Source: Bacillota bacterium (GTDB lineage Bacteria; Bacillota; Clostridia; Lachnospirales; Anaerotignaceae). Taken from it: a stretch of DNA of 64,000 nucleotides. Positions within the stretch are counted from its first letter, which is position 1, and every line of letters starts with the position of its first letter. Position numbers and translations under genes: made by a program. The notes beneath the pieces are model-generated. The model worked only from the letters and a program-made list of their open reading frames with translations, made no database searches and had not been told where the DNA came from. The DNA lies in NCBI GenBank assembly GCA_022791155.1, contig JAAVYN010000013.1, positions 1 through 64,000 of the forward strand, written 5' to 3'. Below, in pieces: positions 48,199 to 57,727 of this stretch.

Positions 48199-48285
48199 AG
48201 AACTTTATAACAGCTGTTTTTGACGCTGTTCGAAAAATGCAATATATGGTTTGATGTTTTGTGAGATTTGGAAAGGGGTTTGGTC

Positions 48286-48978
48286 TTGAGTGATTTCAAG
48301 CTTAGATTTATAAACAATTTTATAAAGGATGACAGATGGCGCTATATTACTGACGGCCTTTGGGTCACTTTGGAAATAACATTTTTTGCAGTGATAATTG
48401 GAATTGTGATTGGGTTCATTGTGGCTGTCATACGTTCAACGTATGACAGAACAGGGAAGTTTAAGCTGCTCAACTCAATTTGCCGTTTATACTTGACTGT
48501 CATAAGAGGAACTCCTGTAGTTGTGCAGCTTATGATAATGGTTTTTGTTATATTTTCAAAAGCTCCCATGAATTTTACAATTTATGTTGCCATGCTTGCT
48601 TTCGGAATCAATTCCGGCGCTTATGTGGCCGAAATAGTGCGCGGCGGCATTATGAGCATTGACTATGGCCAGCTTGAAGCGGGAAGAAGCCTTGGCTTTA
48701 GCTATGCACAAACAATGTGGTATGTCATTGCGCCACAGGCATTCAAAAACGTTTTGCCGGCTTTGGCAAACGAATTCATTGTTCTTTTGAAAGAAACTTC
48801 AGTTGCAGGATACATCGCTCTCCAAGATCTCACAAAAGGCGGATATATCATATTGGGCCGAACATATGACGCTTTTATGCCGCTCATTGCTGTGGCGCTT
48901 ATATACCTGGCGCTTGTTGTTGTGCTTTCGGCAGGAGTTGCAAGGCTTGAGAGGAGGCTGAGAAACAGTGACCACTGA
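48286..48978 (+). CDS. Amino-acid ABC transporter permease
   Basis: A 230-residue HisM/GlnP-type permease with about five TM helices. [14 protein letters not shown] and the EAA loop [28 protein letters not shown], which docks the ATPase, are clear. TTG at 48286 is chosen because GGAAAGGGG lies about 8 nt upstream; the frame opens six codons earlier. Overlaps the ATPase gene by 11 nt. Confidence 0.93.
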   Translation: MSDFKLRFINNFIKDDRWRYITDGLWVTLEITFFAVIIGIVIGFIVAVIRSTYDRTGKFKLLNSICRLYLTVIRGTPVVVQLMIMVFVIFSKAPMNFTIYVAMLAFGINSGAYVAEIVRGGIMSIDYGQLEAGRSLGFSYAQTMWYVIAPQAFKNVLPALANEFIVLLKETSVAGYIALQDLTKGGYIILGRTYDAFMPLIAVALIYLALVVVLSAGVARLERRLRNSDH

Positions 48979-49717
48979 CAACGATGTTCTCATAAAAGTT
49001 AATAATATATCAAAACATTTTTCTGATGGAAAAGTTAAGGCATTAGACGGAATCACAACAGAAATACACAAGGGCGAAGTTGTTGTTATAATTGGGCCAT
49101 CAGGCTCTGGAAAGTCAACTTTTCTGCGCTGTTTGAATCTTTTGGAAGTTCCAACAGGCGGCAGCATTTTGTTTGATGGCGTTGATTTGACGGCAAAAGA
49201 AGTCAACATTGACAAACATCGTCAAAAAATGGGAATGGTTTTTCAGCATTTCAACCTGTTTCCTCACATGACAATACTTAAAAACATGACAATTGCCCCA
49301 ATCAAACTTCAAGGCAAAAGCGCAGCAGAGGCCGAAAAACTGGCAATCTCCCTCTTGGAAAGAGTTGGACTTGCCGGCCGGGCGGGGGCCTATCCCTCGC
49401 AGTTGAGCGGCGGACAAAAGCAGAGGGTTGCAATTGTGCGTGCTCTTTGCATGCAGCCTGAAGTCATGCTGTTTGACGAGCCCACAAGCGCGCTTGATCC
49501 TGAAATGGTTGGTGAAGTTTTGGAAGTCATGAAATCACTTGCCGTTGAGGGAATGACAATGGCAGTTGTGACACATGAAATGGGATTTGCCAGAGAAGTG
49601 GCTTCAAGAGTTATATTTGTTGATGGCGGAAAAATTGTTGAAGAAGGAACACCTCAGGAGATATTTACAAACCCTAAAAGTGATCGTCTTAAAGGGTTTT
49701 TGGCGAAAGTTTTATAA
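48968..49717 (+). CDS. Amino-acid ABC transporter ATP-binding protein (GlnQ type)
   Basis: The 249-residue ATPase that drives amino-acid uptake. Walker [11 protein letters not shown]-loop [11 protein letters not shown], signature [15 protein letters not shown], Walker [14 protein letters not shown] and H-loop VVTHEMGFA are all present. GTG at 48968 has GAGAGGAGG upstream, inside the end of the permease gene. Terminator at 49731. Confidence 0.96.
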   Translation: MTTDNDVLIKVNNISKHFSDGKVKALDGITTEIHKGEVVVIIGPSGSGKSTFLRCLNLLEVPTGGSILFDGVDLTAKEVNIDKHRQKMGMVFQHFNLFPHMTILKNMTIAPIKLQGKSAAEAEKLAISLLERVGLAGRAGAYPSQLSGGQKQRVAIVRALCMQPEVMLFDEPTSALDPEMVGEVLEVMKSLAVEGMTMAVVTHEMGFAREVASRVIFVDGGKIVEEGTPQEIFTNPKSDRLKGFLAKVL

Positions 49718-49730
49718 AACGAAAATTTAG

Positions 49731-49766
49731 AAAATCACCCCTGAAAAATTGGGGTGGTTTTATTTT
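49731..49766 (+). terminator. Terminator of the ABC transporter operon
   Basis: 11-bp stem AAAATCACCCC/GGGGTGGTTTT with a 9-nt loop, then TATTTT. Confidence 0.85.
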
Positions 49767-50377
49767 GCTGTAACTTGGTTTTCAAGCTGTGGCGTGTCAG
49801 CATAGCTGGAAGAAATGATATGCCTCATTTGTCTGTTTCAAATCAATTCAATTGTATCATATGCACCTTTCCGTTTGTCGCATGCATTTGCCTTAAAAAC
49901 AGTTGTTTATAAATATGTCATTTTACACAACAATGACAACTTTTTCTGTTTTTTTGATGATGGCGACATATATTCAATTCGATAAATTCTGCATTTTTGT
50001 TGGCAAAATATGAATATGAATTTTTCAATGCATTAGCAAATTTGAGTATAGCGGGTTTGTTAATATTGCTATTTTTTGCAATATGTATTTTGAAATGGTT
50101 ATTTTTTAAAAATAGCTAATTTTCAGTGTTAAAATTCGTATAAAATAACGAAAAAAATCTGAAAATATACGAACTTTGTTTGTATATACAAACTTTGTAA
50201 ATTTTCAAAAAAATTTTTGACGGTTTTGAATGTTTTTTTGTATCATAATTGTAGTGAAAACAACGAAAAAATTAGTACGCCTTGTGAAAAGTGTTCAATT
50301 GTGCTAAAATATAAACAACGTAGTACATTGTTACTGCAATGTTTATTAAAGCTACAATTTCATAGGGGGGAAAATTA
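49767..50377. other. AT-rich region upstream of PFOR
   Basis: About 610 bp without a credible gene. It contains the PFOR promoter at 50282-50310 and several A/T tracts (for example 50100-50170). AACAACG occurs twice (50261, 50314), each close to a GTAC-containing word. No riboswitch class recognised. Confidence 0.5.
50282..50310 (+). promoter_or_regulatory. Probable promoter of the PFOR gene
   Basis: TTGTGA at 50282-50287, 17-nt spacer, TAAAAT at 50305-50310. The leader is about 60 nt. Confidence 0.55.
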
Positions 50378-53300
50378 ATGAAAAAACAGTTGACGAAAGC
50401 TACAATGGACGGCAACACCGCAGCCGCTCATGCTTCTTATGCTTTCACTGAAGTAGCTACAATTTATCCTATAACTCCTTCTTCTGTTATGGCCGAAATG
50501 GTTGACGAGTGGAGTGCCAACGGAAAGAAAAACATATTTGGACAGCCTGTAGAGGTTAGAGAAATGCAACACGAGGGTGGAGCAGCAGGAGCTGTTCATG
50601 GTGTCCTTCAGGGCGGAGCCATTGCTTCAACATATACAGCAAGCCAGGGCCTCATGCTCATGCTTCCTAATATGTATAAAATCGCTGGCGAACTTCTTCC
50701 TGGCGTTTTCCATGTAAGCGCCCGCGCACTTGCCTCCAATGCTCTCTCAATTTTTGGAGATCATCAAGACGTTATGACATGCCGCAACACAGGCTTCACA
50801 CTTCTTGCCGGAAGTTCTGTTCAGCAGGCATTTCACATGGGATGCATTGCTCACCTTTCTGCAATTAAAAGCAGAATCCCTGTTCTTCACTTCTTTGATG
50901 GTTTCAGAACAAGCCATGAGTATCAAAAAATTGAACTTATAGACTATGAAGATCTCAAAGAACTTGTTGACTGGGATGCACTCAGAGCTTTCAGAGACAA
51001 TGCTCTCAACCCTGATCATCCAAAGAGCAGAGGTTCGGCCGAAAACCCTGACGTTTTCTTCCAGTCAAGAGAATCTGTCAACAAATTCTATGACGCAATT
51101 CCGGGAATTGTTCAGGAATATATGGACAAAATTAATGAAATTGCCGGAACTGACTACAAACTTTTCAACTACTATGGTGATCCACAAGCCGAGGACATCA
51201 TCATTTCAATGGGTTCTTCATGCGGCGTAATCAGAGAAACCATTGAATATTGGAATGCCAAAGGCAAAAAACTTGGCCTTGTTGAAGTTCATCTCTACAG
51301 ACCATTTAATGCAAAAGCGTTGCTTGAGGCCGTTCCAGCTTCTGTTAAGAGAATTGCTGTTCTTGACAGAACGAAAGAGCCTGGTGCTCCAGGTGAGCCT
51401 CTCTATCTTGACGTTAAAAACACATTTGCTGACAGTGACAGAAAACCTCTCATTGTTGGCGGACGTTATGGCCTTGGTTCCAAAGACTTCACTCCTATGG
51501 ACGTTATGGCTGTCTATAAAAACCTCACAGTTGCCGATCCAAAAAACAACTTCACAGTTTCAATTGTTGACGATGTCACAAACCTTTCACTTCCGGTTTA
51601 TGACACACCGTTTGACTCGACTCCTGAAGGCAACTTCTCATGCAAGTTCTGGGGTCTTGGCTCTGACGGAACTGTAGGTGCAAACAAATCAGCTGTTAAA
51701 ATCATTGGAGATCACACAGATTATAACGCTCAGGCTTATTTTGCATATGACTCAAAGAAATCAGGCGGTGTCACAATTTCTCACCTCCGTTTTGGGCCGA
51801 AGAAAATTGAGGGTTCATATCAAATTAAGGCGGCAAACTTCATCGCTTGCCACAATCAGGCATATGTTGACAAATATGATCTCATTGGAGATCTCAAAGA
51901 AGGCGGAAGCTTCCTTCTTAACACAATTTGGTCTGAAGAAGAACTTGAAGCAAACATTCCGGCCGAACTCAAAAGAAAGATTGCAGAGAAAAAAGCCAAC
52001 TTCTATACACTTAATGCTGTTGACATAGCCAAAGAAATTGGCCTTGCCGGACGTATCAACATGATTATGCAGGCTGCATTCTTTGCCATTTCAAAAATTA
52101 TACCTGTTGAAGACGCTGTTAAATATCTCAAAGACCAGGTCAACAAAACATATGGCGCCAAAGGACAGGACATTGTTGACATGAACTGTGCCGCAATTGA
52201 AAAAGGCGTCACAATGATTAAGAAAATTGATGTTCCTGAATCATGGGCAACAGCAAAGGATGAACCAAAAGCTGACAACCCTGAAATTCCTAAGTTCTTC
52301 AAAGAAGTTCTTTACAAAATGGGCCGTCAGGAGGGCAACGATCTTCCTGTAAGCGCATTTAACGGCCGTGAAGACGGAAGCTGGGATCCGGCTTACACAA
52401 AATGGGAAAAACGCGGCATAGCCATTGATGTTCCTGAATGGGATGTTGAAAAATGTATACAATGTAACAGATGTTCAATTGTATGTCCTCATGCTGTAAT
52501 ACGCCCAACTCTCCTCAATGATGAAGAAGCGGCAAAAGCTCCTGAAGGATATGCAATGAAGAAAGCCAATGGATTTGAAGGACTTCAATATCATCTTTCA
52601 ATTTCAGGTTTGGACTGCACAGGCTGTGGCGTATGTGTTAAAGCCTGTCCAGCAAAAGAAAAAGCGCTCACACTCAAGGCATTTGCTCCTATGAAAGACA
52701 AAATGACTGCTGAATGGGATTATACAATTGCCAATGTGAAAGAAAAAGAAATTTCTGAAAAACAAAAAGAAACTGTCAAAGGAAGCCAGTTCCTCAAACC
52801 ATATCTTGAGTTCTCTGGAGCTTGTGCCGGATGTGGCGAGACACCTTATCTCAAGCTTATCACACAGCTTTTTGGCGGAAGAATGAGAATTGCCAACTCA
52901 GCAGGCTGCACACACATTTGGGGCGGCTCTCCTGAAATTCCATTCTGCACAGACGAGAGAGGATTTGGCGTTGCATGGGCAAGCGGTCTTTTTGAAGACA
53001 CCGCTGAATATGGCTATGGAATGTATCTTGGAACAAAGGCTGTGCGCACATGGCTGAAAGCAAGAGTTGACGAGCTTGTTGAAAAAACCAACAATGCAGA
53101 GCTCAAAACAGCAGCAAAAGAATGGGCCGACAACTATATGGTTGCTGACGGAACAAGGGAAAGAGCCGACAAATTTATTGCAGCCATGGAAGCTGCTGGT
53201 GTTGAAGGCAATGCCGAGCTTAAAGCTATATATGAAAGAAAAGATTATCTTGTGAAACAGTCTCAGTGGATTGTTGGTGGCGATGGCTGGGCATATGACA

Positions 53301-53902
53301 TAGGCTACAGCGGACTTGACCATGTTATTGCAGCAGGTGAAAATGTAAACATAATATGTGTTGACACAGAGGTTTATTCCAACACAGGCGGACAGTCCTC
53401 TAAAGCAACACCAACAGCAGCCATTGCTCAGTTTGCGGCCAGTGGCAAGAAGACAAAGAAGAAAGATCTTGGAATGATGTGCATGAGCTATGGATATGTC
53501 TATGTGGCTCAGGTTGCCATGGGCTATGATCCTCAGCAGACACTTACAGCCATTAGAGAAGCCGAGGCATATGATGGGCCGTCTGTTATCATTGCTTATG
53601 CTCCATGCATTAACCATGGAATCAAAGGCGGCATGAGCAATGCGCAAATCCGTGCGAAACAGGCTGTTGAAGCTGGATATTGGCACTGCTATAGATTTAA
53701 CCCTGATCTTAAGAAAGAGGGCAAAAATCCGTTTATCCTTGACTCCAAAGTTCCTACGGCCGACTTCAAAGATTTCCTTATGGGCGAAGTTCGTTACACT
53801 TCACTCTACAGAAAATTCCCAGAAATTGCTGACGAGCTTTTTGCTAAGGCAGAAAAAGATGCAAAAGACCGTATGGAATCATATCTTGCACTTGTTAAGT
53901 GA
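50378..53902 (+). CDS. nifJ: Pyruvate:ferredoxin (flavodoxin) oxidoreductase
   Basis: Converts pyruvate and CoA to acetyl-CoA, CO2 and reduced ferredoxin, the central step of clostridial fermentation. The 1174-residue single chain has the N-terminal pyruvate-binding domain (TITPSSVMAEMVDEW), two [4Fe-4S] motifs CIQCNRCSIVCP and CTGCGVCVKACP, a third-cluster CAGCGETPY, and the TPP domain (GDGWAYDIGYSGLDHV, EVYSNTGGQSSKATP). ATG at 50378 follows ATAGGGGGGAAA. Monocistronic; its codon use appears more strongly biased than its neighbours, as expected for a highly expressed gene. Supplies electrons for the hydrogenase at 42263. Confidence 0.98.
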   Translation: MKKQLTKATMDGNTAAAHASYAFTEVATIYPITPSSVMAEMVDEWSANGKKNIFGQPVEVREMQHEGGAAGAVHGVLQGGAIASTYTASQGLMLMLPNMYKIAGELLPGVFHVSARALASNALSIFGDHQDVMTCRNTGFTLLAGSSVQQAFHMGCIAHLSAIKSRIPVLHFFDGFRTSHEYQKIELIDYEDLKELVDWDALRAFRDNALNPDHPKSRGSAENPDVFFQSRESVNKFYDAIPGIVQEYMDKINEIAGTDYKLFNYYGDPQAEDIIISMGSSCGVIRETIEYWNAKGKKLGLVEVHLYRPFNAKALLEAVPASVKRIAVLDRTKEPGAPGEPLYLDVKNTFADSDRKPLIVGGRYGLGSKDFTPMDVMAVYKNLTVADPKNNFTVSIVDDVTNLSLPVYDTPFDSTPEGNFSCKFWGLGSDGTVGANKSAVKIIGDHTDYNAQAYFAYDSKKSGGVTISHLRFGPKKIEGSYQIKAANFIACHNQAYVDKYDLIGDLKEGGSFLLNTIWSEEELEANIPAELKRKIAEKKANFYTLNAVDIAKEIGLAGRINMIMQAAFFAISKIIPVEDAVKYLKDQVNKTYGAKGQDIVDMNCAAIEKGVTMIKKIDVPESWATAKDEPKADNPEIPKFFKEVLYKMGRQEGNDLPVSAFNGREDGSWDPAYTKWEKRGIAIDVPEWDVEKCIQCNRCSIVCPHAVIRPTLLNDEEAAKAPEGYAMKKANGFEGLQYHLSISGLDCTGCGVCVKACPAKEKALTLKAFAPMKDKMTAEWDYTIANVKEKEISEKQKETVKGSQFLKPYLEFSGACAGCGETPYLKLITQLFGGRMRIANSAGCTHIWGGSPEIPFCTDERGFGVAWASGLFEDTAEYGYGMYLGTKAVRTWLKARVDELVEKTNNAELKTAAKEWADNYMVADGTRERADKFIAAMEAAGVEGNAELKAIYERKDYLVKQSQWIVGGDGWAYDIGYSGLDHVIAAGENVNIICVDTEVYSNTGGQSSKATPTAAIAQFAASGKKTKKKDLGMMCMSYGYVYVAQVAMGYDPQQTLTAIREAEAYDGPSVIIAYAPCINHGIKGGMSNAQIRAKQAVEAGYWHCYRFNPDLKKEGKNPFILDSKVPTADFKDFLMGEVRYTSLYRKFPEIADELFAKAEKDAKDRMESYLALVK

Positions 53903-53966
53903 TGATTTTGCGGGATTGGCAGGCTCATGATTTTTAGAGTCTGGCTTATGCGATGATAATATATTG

Positions 53967-53996
53967 GGAGCGCCAGTTTTTTGGCGCTCCTTTATT
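53967..53996 (+). terminator. Terminator after PFOR
   Basis: Perfect 9-bp stem GGAGCGCCA/TGGCGCTCC with a 6-nt loop and TTTATTTTT. Confidence 0.9.
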
Positions 53997-54334
53997 TTTG
54001 CTGAATTAGATTTAATTGTAATGGCTGAAAATTGGTTGTTTTATACAAAAATATGAATGGATTCGGTTTCATTTTATTTACATTTGAGATTGATCCATGT
54101 GAAAGGAATGTGGATTGAAATTTGAATCGGGCGAAAGCAACTTAAAAAGCTATCATGTTATCACATATACAAAAACTGCAAATTGAAACTCATTGTCTGA
54201 TCCTAAATATTTATTTTTGCTGTGCAATATATTTGCTGCAAACATAGAAGAAATTTTTGGCGTCATAATAAAAATCATTGACAATATGTTTGTATTGTGA
54301 TAAAATAACTTTGTTGTTATGAAATGATTGTTTT
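53997..54334. other. Intergenic between PFOR and tRNA-Ala
   Basis: AT-rich, no open frame of note. Contains the tRNA-Ala promoter at 54278-54306. Confidence 0.5.
54278..54306 (+). promoter_or_regulatory. Promoter of tRNA-Ala
   Basis: TTGACA at 54278-54283, 17-nt spacer, TAAAAT at 54301-54306. Confidence 0.8.
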
Positions 54335-54407
54335 GGGGGTATAGCTCAGCTGGGAGAGCGCTTGAATGGCATTCAAGAGGCCAGCGGTTCGATCCCGCTT
54401 ATCTCCA
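54335..54407 (+). tRNA. tRNA-Ala (anticodon GGC)
   Basis: 73 nt. Acceptor GGGGGTA/TATCTCC (with G-U pairs), anticodon stem CTTGA/TCAAG with loop ATGGCAT, T-loop TTCGATC. No encoded CCA. Confidence 0.94.
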
Positions 54408-54420
54408 TTCATGTTTTTGG

Positions 54421-54447
54421 GAAAGTCAGTTTTGACTTTCTTTTTTT
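54421..54447 (+). terminator. Terminator after tRNA-Ala
   Basis: 8-bp stem GAAAGTCA/TGACTTTC, 4-nt loop, seven T. Confidence 0.85.
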
Positions 54448-54660
54448 ATTCAATGAAGCTTTATTGGCTATATCAGACAGATTGAGAGATTCTCAATTTG
54501 AAATATAACTAATATATAAATTGATGTTTGATGATTTGAATTGATGATTTGTACAGAATTTTGGGAATGTATTAAAAAGTGTTAAAATTTGCTCAATTGT
54601 GTGTGAGTGATTGCATGAAAGAATTTTTGTGACAAAAAATTGAATGATTTTTATATATGG

Positions 54661-54703
54661 AAAAAACCGCTTTGAACCAGTTTTTGGACTAAAGCGGTTT
54701 TTG
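54661..54703. terminator. Terminator after tmRNA (bidirectional)
   Basis: Stem AAAACCGCTTT/AAAGCGGTTTT. On the minus strand it lies just past the tmRNA 3' end and is followed by a T-run. Confidence 0.85.
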
Positions 54704-54709
54704 TTTGAA

Positions 54710-55059
54710 TGGAGATGAGGAGAATCGAACTCCTGTCCGAAAACCCTTCCGTGAGAACTTCTTCCATCATAGCTGATTGTTTGAAATTTCCCTCAAGCTG
54801 CCGCCAGTCAGCAGGCTGCAGTCGTTGGTAGCTTCATTGATCTTTTCATGCCTCAAAGCTTTGGCATGAAAGTGCCCCGCATTGTCGGCGCCGGTTGCTT
54901 TGGCCGCGGGAGGTCAAAGGCCGACGGGCAGCACTTAGGCTGCCATTAAAGAATAATCTTTGTCGTTTCTTTTTAAAATTTTCCGGCTTGATGCGCAGTT
55001 ACCGGCCTGCGGATGGCTATTCCCAGTTTCAAAGCTCCCGTCGAAACCATTACATCCCC
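54710..55059 (-). ncRNA. ssrA: tmRNA
   Basis: About 350 nt. On the minus strand it begins GGGGATGTAATGGTTTCGAC and ends with the tRNA-like T-arm GGAGTTCGATTCTCC and CATCTCCA; ends pair as an acceptor stem. The tag frame, read back from TAA at 54935-54937, is NDKDYSLMAA (54938-54967), preceded by AGA. The ending AA is normal, but LMAA replaces the usual ALAA and the resume codon is not an obvious Ala. No encoded CCA. It rescues stalled ribosomes together with SmpB, encoded just upstream on the same strand. Confidence 0.95.
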
Positions 55060-55090
55060 ATGATGTGTTTGGGCAATGTTTTCAAACTGC

Positions 55091-55564
55091 TCAAACTGTC
55101 AAATTGCGGACTTTGAAATCTTTTTCAGCTTCTCTAAGCTGGTCTTTTTTTGCAATGCTTTGACGTTTGTCATATAATTTTTTGCCTTTTGCAATGCCTA
55201 TATCCATTTTGACCAAGCTTTTGTGAAAATAGACTTTAAGCGGAACAACTGTATATCCAGCCTCTTGTATGGCTCTGAAAATTTTGTTTATTTCAGCCTT
55301 GTGAAGAAGAAGACGCCGCACACGCAAAGGATCCTTGTTGAATATATTTCCCTGTTCATAGGGGCTTATGTGCATGTTATACACAAAGGCTTCTCCGTTT
55401 TCAATGCGTATAAAGCTTTCTTTCAAGCTACATTTGCCCATGCGCAAACTTTTCACTTCTGTTCCGGCAAGGGATAATCCGGCCTGAAAAGTTTCTTCTA
55501 TAAAATAGTCATGATAGGCTTTTTTGTTTTGAGCAATGAGCCGACTGTTTTTTTCTTTGGCCAA
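55091..55564 (-). CDS. smpB: SsrA-binding protein SmpB
   Basis: The 157-residue partner of tmRNA in trans-translation. Family motifs: [46 protein letters not shown] and the basic tail [19 protein letters not shown] at 55564 is chosen because GGAGGTGAT lies a few nt upstream; the frame opens 15 codons earlier without a site. Its stop lies 31 nt before the tmRNA 5' end. Confidence 0.96.
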   Translation of the reverse strand: MAKEKNSRLIAQNKKAYHDYFIEETFQAGLSLAGTEVKSLRMGKCSLKESFIRIENGEAFVYNMHISPYEQGNIFNKDPLRVRRLLLHKAEINKIFRAIQEAGYTVVPLKVYFHKSLVKMDIGIAKGKKLYDKRQSIAKKDQLREAEKDFKVRNLTV

Positions 55565-56045
55565 AATTATCACCTCCATGCAAAGTTTTTCAAAGTTGAA
55601 TTTCAGCACGCTTCTTATTATATCACAAAAATAAAAAGATTTGTATTAAATATATGTTACAAAAAAATAGGTGTTTTGACTTTATGCGTCAAAATTTGAT
55701 GTGGCCACTGAACATAAATTTTGAAATGATTTGTTGCTGAAATTGATGTGCAGTTTTGCGAAAAGCGTTCAATGCTTTGAAAGAAGCCGTTGTTTTTGGG
55801 AATTTATGCCTCACAAAAATTTGGCATGTGTTTGGGCTTTGTTGGAATGAAAGAAGCTTGAGACGCAAATGTTTTTCAGAAGCAAAATTCAAGGAACTTG
55901 CAATGATTTTGAAATGGCAATGTTTGGGAGTGTTTCATTTTTGGAACATGAATCTTATCTCGTGTGATGACGCTTGCGATGAATTTGAATAAAGAAACCA
56001 CTGGCAAAAAAACGAACGGAAACATTTTTTGCCAGTGGTTTTTGT
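55565..56045. other. Intergenic upstream of smpB
   Basis: No credible gene. It should hold the smpB promoter (minus strand) but I could not fix one. The terminator at 55995-56046 ends the cupin transcript. Confidence 0.45.
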
Positions 56046-56046
56046 T
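55995..56046 (-). terminator. Terminator after the cupin gene
   Basis: Long stem AACCACTGGCAAAAAA/TTTTTTGCCAGTGGTT, 11-nt loop. It abuts the cupin stop and ends the murA-walJ-rlmH-cupin run on the minus strand. Confidence 0.85.
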
Positions 56047-56402
56047 TATTTTGTTTTGTCAAATATGATTAAAGCGGCAATTACAAGTTCATCATCACTT
56101 TTGTTTTCAAGGCCATGGCTCTCGCCAGGTGCGCAATATGTGACATCACCGGCCTTTATTTCAACTTCAGTGCCGTTGTCGTTGTATATGCCTTCGCCTT
56201 TAAGCACGACATATGTTTCGCTCTCATTTTCGTGAATGTGATAGCCCATGGAGCTTTTTGGCGGGAATGTAACTATGTTGAAAAGCCTTCCGGCGCCCAA
56301 AAATTCGTCGCCTTCAAGCAGCTGATCGGCAAAAAGGCTGTTCAATCCGCCTTTTGCATTTTTCATTTCAATTGTTTCTCGTTCACTTTTTCTCTTAATC
56401 AT
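56046..56402 (-). CDS. Cupin-domain protein
   Basis: A 118-residue single-domain cupin. The metal-binding pattern is visible: YHIHENESETYVVLKGEG (His, His, Glu) and GDVTYCAPGESHGLEN (second His). Such proteins bind a small metabolite or metal; the ligand is unknown. ATG at 56402 has AAGGAGGAA upstream, 31 nt after the rlmH stop. Last gene of a four-gene minus-strand run. Confidence 0.88.
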   Translation of the reverse strand: MIKRKSERETIEMKNAKGGLNSLFADQLLEGDEFLGAGRLFNIVTFPPKSSMGYHIHENESETYVVLKGEGIYNDNGTEVEIKAGDVTYCAPGESHGLENKSDDELVIAALIIFDKTK

Positions 56403-56433
56403 TGGTTTTCCTCCTTAAATAAATTCTTAACCA

Positions 56434-56913
56434 CTATTTGTGGTAAGGTTCGTTTTTGGCTATTTTGTAGGCTCTGTATATTTGTTCCAAAAGTATCACA
56501 CGCATCATTTGGTGAGGAAAAGTCATTTTGGAAAAACTGAGGTGAAAATGACTTTTTGTGACCACGCTTTTTGAAAGACCCAATGAGCCCCCTATTATGA
56601 AAGTGAAATGACTTGTGCCATGAACAGCTTTTGTTTCAAGAAAATCTGAAAGTTCGGCTGAAGAAAGCTCCTTTCCGTCAATTTCAAGCGTGACAATGAA
56701 TGAGTTTTCGTCAGCAACACTTAAAATTTTTGAACCTTCTTTTTCTTTGATTTGGTTTTCCAGAATTTCACTGGCCGATTGAGGAGTTTTTTCGTCAGAA
56801 ACTTCAACAATTTCAAGCTTCACATATTTTGACAGCCTTTTGGAATATTCATCAACAGCTTGTTTCCAATATTTTTCTTTGAGTTTTCCAACACAAATTA
56901 TGGTTATTTTCAT
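56434..56913 (-). CDS. rlmH: 23S rRNA (pseudouridine-1915 N3)-methyltransferase
   Basis: The 159-residue SPOUT methyltransferase of helix 69. Opening MKITIICVGKLKEKYW, SAM knot FIIGGSLGLS and the C-terminal SFSKMTFPHQMMRVILLEQIYRA are diagnostic. ATG at 56913 is preferred over the in-frame start at 56925 because it gives the usual N-terminus; the Shine-Dalgarno site is weak (GAGG). It lies 8 nt after the MBL-fold gene. Confidence 0.96.
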   Translation of the reverse strand: MKITIICVGKLKEKYWKQAVDEYSKRLSKYVKLEIVEVSDEKTPQSASEILENQIKEKEGSKILSVADENSFIVTLEIDGKELSSAELSDFLETKAVHGTSHFTFIIGGSLGLSKSVVTKSHFHLSFSKMTFPHQMMRVILLEQIYRAYKIAKNEPYHK

Positions 56914-56921
56914 AGGCGGCC

Positions 56922-57713
56922 TCAAATTGTTATGGGAGTGCTTGCAGAGTTTCTCAGCGCAACTTTCATGACAAAATCTTTCCCTGCATGTATGCCGTTG
57001 TCATATAGAATGTCATCAATTGATTTGTAGGCAAGAGATGGGGTGTTGTTTTCGGCGCTCAAATGGCCCAAGTATATGTGCTTTATTTTTCTGCTCATCA
57101 CTTCAGAAAGAAGCTTTCCGGCATTTATGTTTGCCATGTGTCCATAGTCACTCAATATGCGCTTTTTTGTGTTGTATGGATAGGAGCCGTGTTTCAAAAG
57201 GTCAATGTCATGGTTGGCTTCAAGAAGAAGGATTGCGCTGTCGGCAACAGCCTCTTTGACTGTGTCGTTGGCGTGGCCTATATCGGTTGCCACGGTGATT
57301 TTTGTGTCTCCGGCAAATATGTTGAATCCAACAGGTTCTGCAGCATCATGAGGAATGTCAAATGGTTTTATGCACATGTCGTTAAACTTTAGCTTTTCAC
57401 CGCTGTATATTATTTTTTTGTTTTTGCGTGATATTTTTCCTAGGCTTTCCTCCATGGCACTCCATGTGCCTTCGGTTGCATATATTGGAATGTCAAAACG
57501 GCGGGAAATTATTCCGGCACCTTTTATGTGGTCAATGTGTTCATGGGTTATAAATATGCCGTCAATGTTTTTGCAGTTTATATTTATTGAAAGGAGGGTG
57601 TCCTCAATTTTTTTGCCGCTGACACCAGCGTCTATGAGCAAGTGGGTATATTCTGTGCCTATGTAAGTGCTGTTGCCGGAGCTTCCGCTGACAAGAGGGC
57701 AAAATTTAATCAT
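56922..57713 (-). CDS. walJ: MBL-fold metallo-hydrolase, WalJ/YycJ family
   Basis: A 263-residue metallo-beta-lactamase-fold protein. FCPLVSGSSGNSTYIGTEYTHLLIDAG is the WalJ start; THEHIDHIKG is the metal motif; HIYLGHLSAENNTP is near the end. Family members are exonuclease-like and linked to cell-wall control in Bacilli; there is no walKR operon here. ATG at 57713 has ACTGGAGG upstream, 14 nt after the murA stop. Confidence 0.9.
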   Translation of the reverse strand: MIKFCPLVSGSSGNSTYIGTEYTHLLIDAGVSGKKIEDTLLSININCKNIDGIFITHEHIDHIKGAGIISRRFDIPIYATEGTWSAMEESLGKISRKNKKIIYSGEKLKFNDMCIKPFDIPHDAAEPVGFNIFAGDTKITVATDIGHANDTVKEAVADSAILLLEANHDIDLLKHGSYPYNTKKRILSDYGHMANINAGKLLSEVMSRKIKHIYLGHLSAENNTPSLAYKSIDDILYDNGIHAGKDFVMKVALRNSASTPITI

Positions 57714-57727
57714 TAAAATTCCTCCAG

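Noticed and set aside
52898..53686. 262-codon open frame on the minus strand inside the PFOR gene
   Set aside because: Shadow of the highly biased PFOR codons; Cys/Asn-rich and without family features.
54895..55116. 73-codon open frame on the plus strand
   Set aside because: Lies across the tmRNA gene on the opposite strand.
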